8,425 nt of DNA from Desulfobacterales bacterium. Its GTDB lineage: Bacteria > Desulfobacterota > Desulfobacteria > Desulfobacterales > Desulfosalsimonadaceae. Positions 6,271 to 8,425 of this stretch are shown one piece after another (positions within the stretch are counted from its first letter, which is position 1; the number at the start of each line of letters is the position of its first letter). The translations under genes and the position numbers were made by a program. Location of the stretch: the NCBI GenBank assembly GCA_018334855.1, contig JAGXLE010000047.1, positions 1-8,425 of the forward strand. Direction: 5' to 3'. Under the pieces are notes generated by a model, which had not been told where the DNA came from, ran no database searches, and worked only from the letters and a program-made list of their open reading frames with translations.

Positions 6271-6333
6271 ATGAAGATCAGAAAAATCACAAAAACACCC
6301 ACCGGTCTGTGCAAGTGTAAACGTTCCTGCTGA
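6271..6333 (+). CDS. Short cysteine-rich peptide, candidate RiPP precursor (20 aa)
   Basis: This 20-codon ORF encodes MKIRKITKTPTGLCKCKRSC. A strong Shine-Dalgarno AAGGAG (6258-6263) lies 7 nt before the ATG, the best in this part of the window. The gene has its own promoter, leader and a strong terminator immediately downstream, which is how a highly expressed small gene looks. The N-terminal half is basic and amphipathic enough to act as a short leader. The C-terminal half after Thr-Pro-Thr-Gly holds three cysteines in C-x-C-x3-C spacing at the very end, natural targets for thioether or metal chemistry. Downstream lie a radical SAM/SPASM enzyme with a PqqD-like recognition domain and a second radical SAM enzyme, the usual partners of such precursors. 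It is too short for standard gene callers. The modification is unknown, and an unmodified metal-binding peptide is an alternative. Confidence 0.7.
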   Translation: MKIRKITKTPTGLCKCKRSC

Positions 6334-6357
6334 CATTTTGTTTATTGTAATGCTGTG

Positions 6358-6395
6358 AGCCTGTGCATGGACATGTTTACATGCACAGGCTTTTT
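6358..6395 (+). terminator. Intrinsic terminator between precursor peptide and maturation genes
   Basis: AGCCTGTGCATG (6358-6369) and CATGCACAGGCT (6380-6391) pair perfectly over 12 bp around a 10-nt loop, followed directly by TTTTT (6391-6395). It begins 24 nt after the peptide stop. The next gene starts about 50 nt later with no obvious promoter between, so the downstream genes are probably expressed by partial read-through. Confidence 0.85.
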
Positions 6396-6442
6396 ATTGT
6401 CAGCGTGTCTTCAAAGCGCGCATGGAAAAGGAACGGCAAAAA

Positions 6443-6799
6443 ATGCAGAAGGCGGATTTCAAGGCATATATCTGCCGGCCGTGGTGCATGTTTTTCTCTG
6501 AAGACGAAAAGGAAGAAATGGCCTGCCTGGGCGCCCGCGTGGCGGCCAGGCTTGCAGAAAACGGCTGTATCCGCACCGATGAAATTAGAAACGTCATAAA
6601 GGACCGCGACGTTTGGGAAAAACACCGGGCCGGCCTGGGCCGGATTCTATGCCGGGTATGCGAATTCTGTGCCGAGGATTGCGACTTTCAATCTTTGGAA
6701 CCCTCAGAGGACCTGGAACCCTGCGGCGGCTACATTGTTTTGGCACACCTTCTGGAAAACGGTGCCGTTGAGCTAAGAGACCTGGAATACGCTTTATGA
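6443..6799 (+). CDS. Cysteine-rich protein of unknown family in the radical SAM cluster
   Basis: I do not recognise this 118-residue protein. It has nine cysteines: C11-x3-C15 near the start (YICRPWCMFF), C28, C42, a compact C70-x2-C73-x2-C76-x3-C80 cluster, and C94 in PCGGY. The C-x2-C-x2-C-x3-C spacing resembles iron-sulfur ligand sets and could hold a cluster or zinc (inference). No signal peptide or membrane segment is seen; much of it looks helical and charged. I prefer the ATG at 6443 because AAGGAA (6428-6433) lies 9 nt upstream. An in-frame ATG at 6422 would add seven residues and has no Shine-Dalgarno. Its stop overlaps the start of the PqqD-radical SAM gene by ATGA, so translation is likely coupled. 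It could be an electron donor, peptide carrier or auxiliary factor for the maturase. A larger modified substrate is another possibility. Confidence 0.75.
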   Translation: MQKADFKAYICRPWCMFFSEDEKEEMACLGARVAARLAENGCIRTDEIRNVIKDRDVWEKHRAGLGRILCRVCEFCAEDCDFQSLEPSEDLEPCGGYIVLAHLLENGAVELRDLEYAL

Positions 6800-7971
6800 A
6801 AACAGGAGACTGGCGCCGAAGATATCTGAGCCTGCATCCGGAGACGGCTCTAAAAAAGCTGGAAACACCGTTTGTATACCATGCGGCAAAAGATGAACTC
6901 TACGAAATCGATGACCGGGCACTTGACTTTCTCAGCAAATGCGACGGAACACGCACAGGACGACAACTGACAGACGAGGCGGAATTTGTCGAATACTGCC
7001 TGGAGGAACAGATCCTCGAGACCCTGACCCGGCCTGAAAAAATCACCATAAAAGTTGCCCAAGGAGACATTCCCTCCCTGCGATACCTCGAGCTTCACCT
7101 GCTGCACCGTTGCAACCTAAGATGCCGCCACTGCTATCTGGGACCGCCCGGCACAGCGGAAATGCCGCTTTCGGATGCCGTTGGCATCACCCGGCAGTTT
7201 GCCGAAAACGGCGGGCTGCGCCTGCTGATATCCGGCGGAGAGCCCCTGCTATACAAGCACCTGGCCGATTTTCTCAACCGGACCCGGGGCCTGGGTATTC
7301 GACGCATCCTGTTTACCAACGGCACCCTTCTGACCCCGGATAAACTCGGTCACCTTGATACCGATGAAATCCAGTTCAGCATGGACGGGTGGAAAGCCGG
7401 ACATGAACACCTGCGGGGCAAAGGCACTTTCGATAGCCTTTTGAGGGGCGTACGCGCGGCAAAAGAAACGGACATAGATATTTCCTTTTCCACCATGATA
7501 CACAGTGGAAACATCGACGAATTTACACAAATGGAAAATTTTATTAAAGAGATGGGAGCCTTGGAATGGGGAGTGGACATACTGACAGTCACCGGCTCCC
7601 TGGCACAGCACCCGGACCTGTGCGTGCCCTTTGAAACCGCCGCGCCCTTGATGGAATACGCTTATGGCGGCGGGTACCACGGATCCTCGGACGGTTACGC
7701 CTGCGGACGCCATTTAATGGCGGTTATGCCGGATCGGCAGGCGGTCAAATGCGGATTTTATAGGGAGATGCCTCTGGGCGATGCCGCCGAGGGCCTTGCC
7801 GATTGCTGGCGCAGAATGCCCCACATCCGGCTGGACGAACTGGAATGCCGGGACTGCGAGTATCTTAATGAATGCCGCGGCGGATGCCGTTTCCGCGCCC
7901 CGCACCCGCTTGCACCTGATCCGGCCATGTGCCGACTGTTCGGGGTTGAGAATGAATCCGAAAACGAGTAA
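6796..7971 (+). CDS. PqqD-like/radical SAM/SPASM peptide maturase
   Basis: This 391-residue enzyme has the three-part layout of RiPP maturases. Residues about 15-85 look like a PqqD-type peptide recognition element (PFVYHAAKDELYEIDDRALDFLSKCDGTRTG). The radical SAM core has C106-x3-C110-x2-C113 in HRCNLRCRHCYLG for the SAM-cleaving [4Fe-4S] cluster, with SGGEP at 146-150 for SAM binding. The C-terminal SPASM domain keeps all seven expected cysteines: C303, C319, C351-x2-C354-x5-C360-x3-C364 and C379, for two auxiliary clusters. SPASM enzymes modify peptides by radical chemistry, for example forming thioether or carbon-carbon bonds. The start overlaps the upstream stop (ATGA) and lacks a strong Shine-Dalgarno, which supports coupling. 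The likely substrate is the 20-residue peptide at 6271-6333, since no other short cysteine peptide is visible. The exact bond formed cannot be predicted. Confidence 0.92.
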   Translation: MKTGDWRRRYLSLHPETALKKLETPFVYHAAKDELYEIDDRALDFLSKCDGTRTGRQLTDEAEFVEYCLEEQILETLTRPEKITIKVAQGDIPSLRYLELHLLHRCNLRCRHCYLGPPGTAEMPLSDAVGITRQFAENGGLRLLISGGEPLLYKHLADFLNRTRGLGIRRILFTNGTLLTPDKLGHLDTDEIQFSMDGWKAGHEHLRGKGTFDSLLRGVRAAKETDIDISFSTMIHSGNIDEFTQMENFIKEMGALEWGVDILTVTGSLAQHPDLCVPFETAAPLMEYAYGGGYHGSSDGYACGRHLMAVMPDRQAVKCGFYREMPLGDAAEGLADCWRRMPHIRLDELECRDCEYLNECRGGCRFRAPHPLAPDPAMCRLFGVENESENE

Positions 7972-8425
7972 AACACCCGCATACATCCAGTTCTACCCGA
8001 CCGTGGGCTGCAATATGTCCTGCAGTTTCTGCTTTAACCGAAGTCTGCCGGAAATCCCGGACGCGCTTCCGGAAGATGTGGAAAAAATAGCATCCACATG
8101 CCGCAGGCTCGGAATTGCGCACATCGATTTTCTGGGCGGCGAGCCCACCCTGCACCCGGAGCTTGCCAGCTTGGTTGCCGTGATTTGCCAACACGGACTC
8201 CGAATCACCCTGAGTTCCAACGGCACTAGGCCGGAGGCGCTTTGGGCGCTTTCCCGGCAGTTTCCCGAAAAATCACTGCGCATCGGCATATCCATAAACA
8301 GCGATACCCTGCCCAACGGCCTTGACGAGTACATCCGGGCCCGCCGCCCGATCATAAAAAGCGTGTTCACACATCCCGATCGCCTCCCCGGGCCTTACAG
8401 AACCTATATCGGCACGCCGTCTCCC
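7952..8425 (+). CDS. Second radical SAM protein, 3' end beyond window
   Basis: The first 158 residues of a second radical SAM enzyme are visible, open to the right edge. The cluster motif is C20-x3-C24-x2-C27 in PTVGCNMSCSFCFNRSLP, followed by a SAM-binding LGGEPTLHPEL block near 69-79, SSNGTR near 92-97 and a GISINSD strand near 114-120. There is no N-terminal PqqD-like domain. The motif starts only 20 residues in, so recognition would have to come from the partner or from the missing C-terminus. The ATG at 7952 lies inside the upstream gene, giving a 20-nt overlap in a different frame. GGGGTTGAG just upstream is a weak Shine-Dalgarno. The tight coupling suggests the two radical enzymes act on the same product or as a pair. 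Whether it has a SPASM or other auxiliary domain cannot be seen. Confidence 0.9.
   Translation, partial: MNPKTSKTPAYIQFYPTVGCNMSCSFCFNRSLPEIPDALPEDVEKIASTCRRLGIAHIDFLGGEPTLHPELASLVAVICQHGLRITLSSNGTRPEALWALSRQFPEKSLRIGISINSDTLPNGLDEYIRARRPIIKSVFTHPDRLPGPYRTYIGTPSP

Noticed and set aside
6129..6320. 63-codon ORF covering the leader and most of the short peptide gene
   Set aside because: It starts before the predicted transcription start, reads through the hairpins and uses another frame than the ATG that follows the strong Shine-Dalgarno.
6796..7971. Assignment to the GeoRSP, SynChlorMet or SCIFF systems
   Set aside because: As I know them, those have separate PqqD proteins, different precursor lengths or six-Cys precursors; here PqqD is fused to the maturase and the peptide has 20 residues and three Cys.

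Overview
The window most likely comes from an anaerobic bacterium of the Desulfobacterota (sulfate-reducer-like). That assignment is an inference from gene content: a beta-oxidation gene pair, a rubrerythrin with a rubredoxin-type tail, PPC/DUF296 and DUF364 proteins, and a radical-SAM peptide cluster. Base composition is moderately GC-rich in genes with AT-rich promoters. No RNA genes, insertion sequences or CRISPR arrays were seen.

Left part (1-3770): the 3' two thirds of a penicillin-acylase-family Ntn hydrolase (+) converges on a minus-strand pair, 3-hydroxyacyl-CoA dehydrogenase followed by thiolase. The pair is transcribed leftward from a good sigma-70-like promoter near 3779-3807 and would carry out the last two steps of fatty-acyl-CoA beta-oxidation (or the reverse). 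The convergent junction (about 1501-1598) is filled by an AACGGTGA-type repeat block that runs into the last codons of the thiolase gene.

Middle part (3770-6023, +): a divergent promoter region drives rubrerythrin. Its promoter has a perfect ATCTCC-N7-GGAGAT inverted repeat reaching from the -35 box across the spacer, a candidate operator. Then follow a PPC/DUF296 protein, a possible 60-residue membrane protein and a DUF364-type heavy-metal-chelation protein. Together they suggest oxidative-stress and metal handling, though only rubrerythrin has a well-defined chemistry.

Right part (6024-8425, +): the most interesting region is an apparent RiPP (ribosomally made, post-translationally modified peptide) cluster. 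In order it contains a TTGACA/extended -10 promoter, a roughly 95-nt leader with three predicted small hairpins, a 20-codon ORF with a strong Shine-Dalgarno encoding a basic peptide ending in CKCKRSC, and a strong intrinsic terminator. Downstream are a cysteine-rich 118-residue protein of unknown family, a radical SAM/SPASM enzyme with an N-terminal PqqD-like recognition domain (ATGA overlap), and a second radical SAM enzyme (20-nt overlap) cut by the window edge. The likely logic is that the abundant short peptide is read to the terminator, while the maturation genes are made from read-through at lower level. I do not recognise this combination as a named RiPP family.
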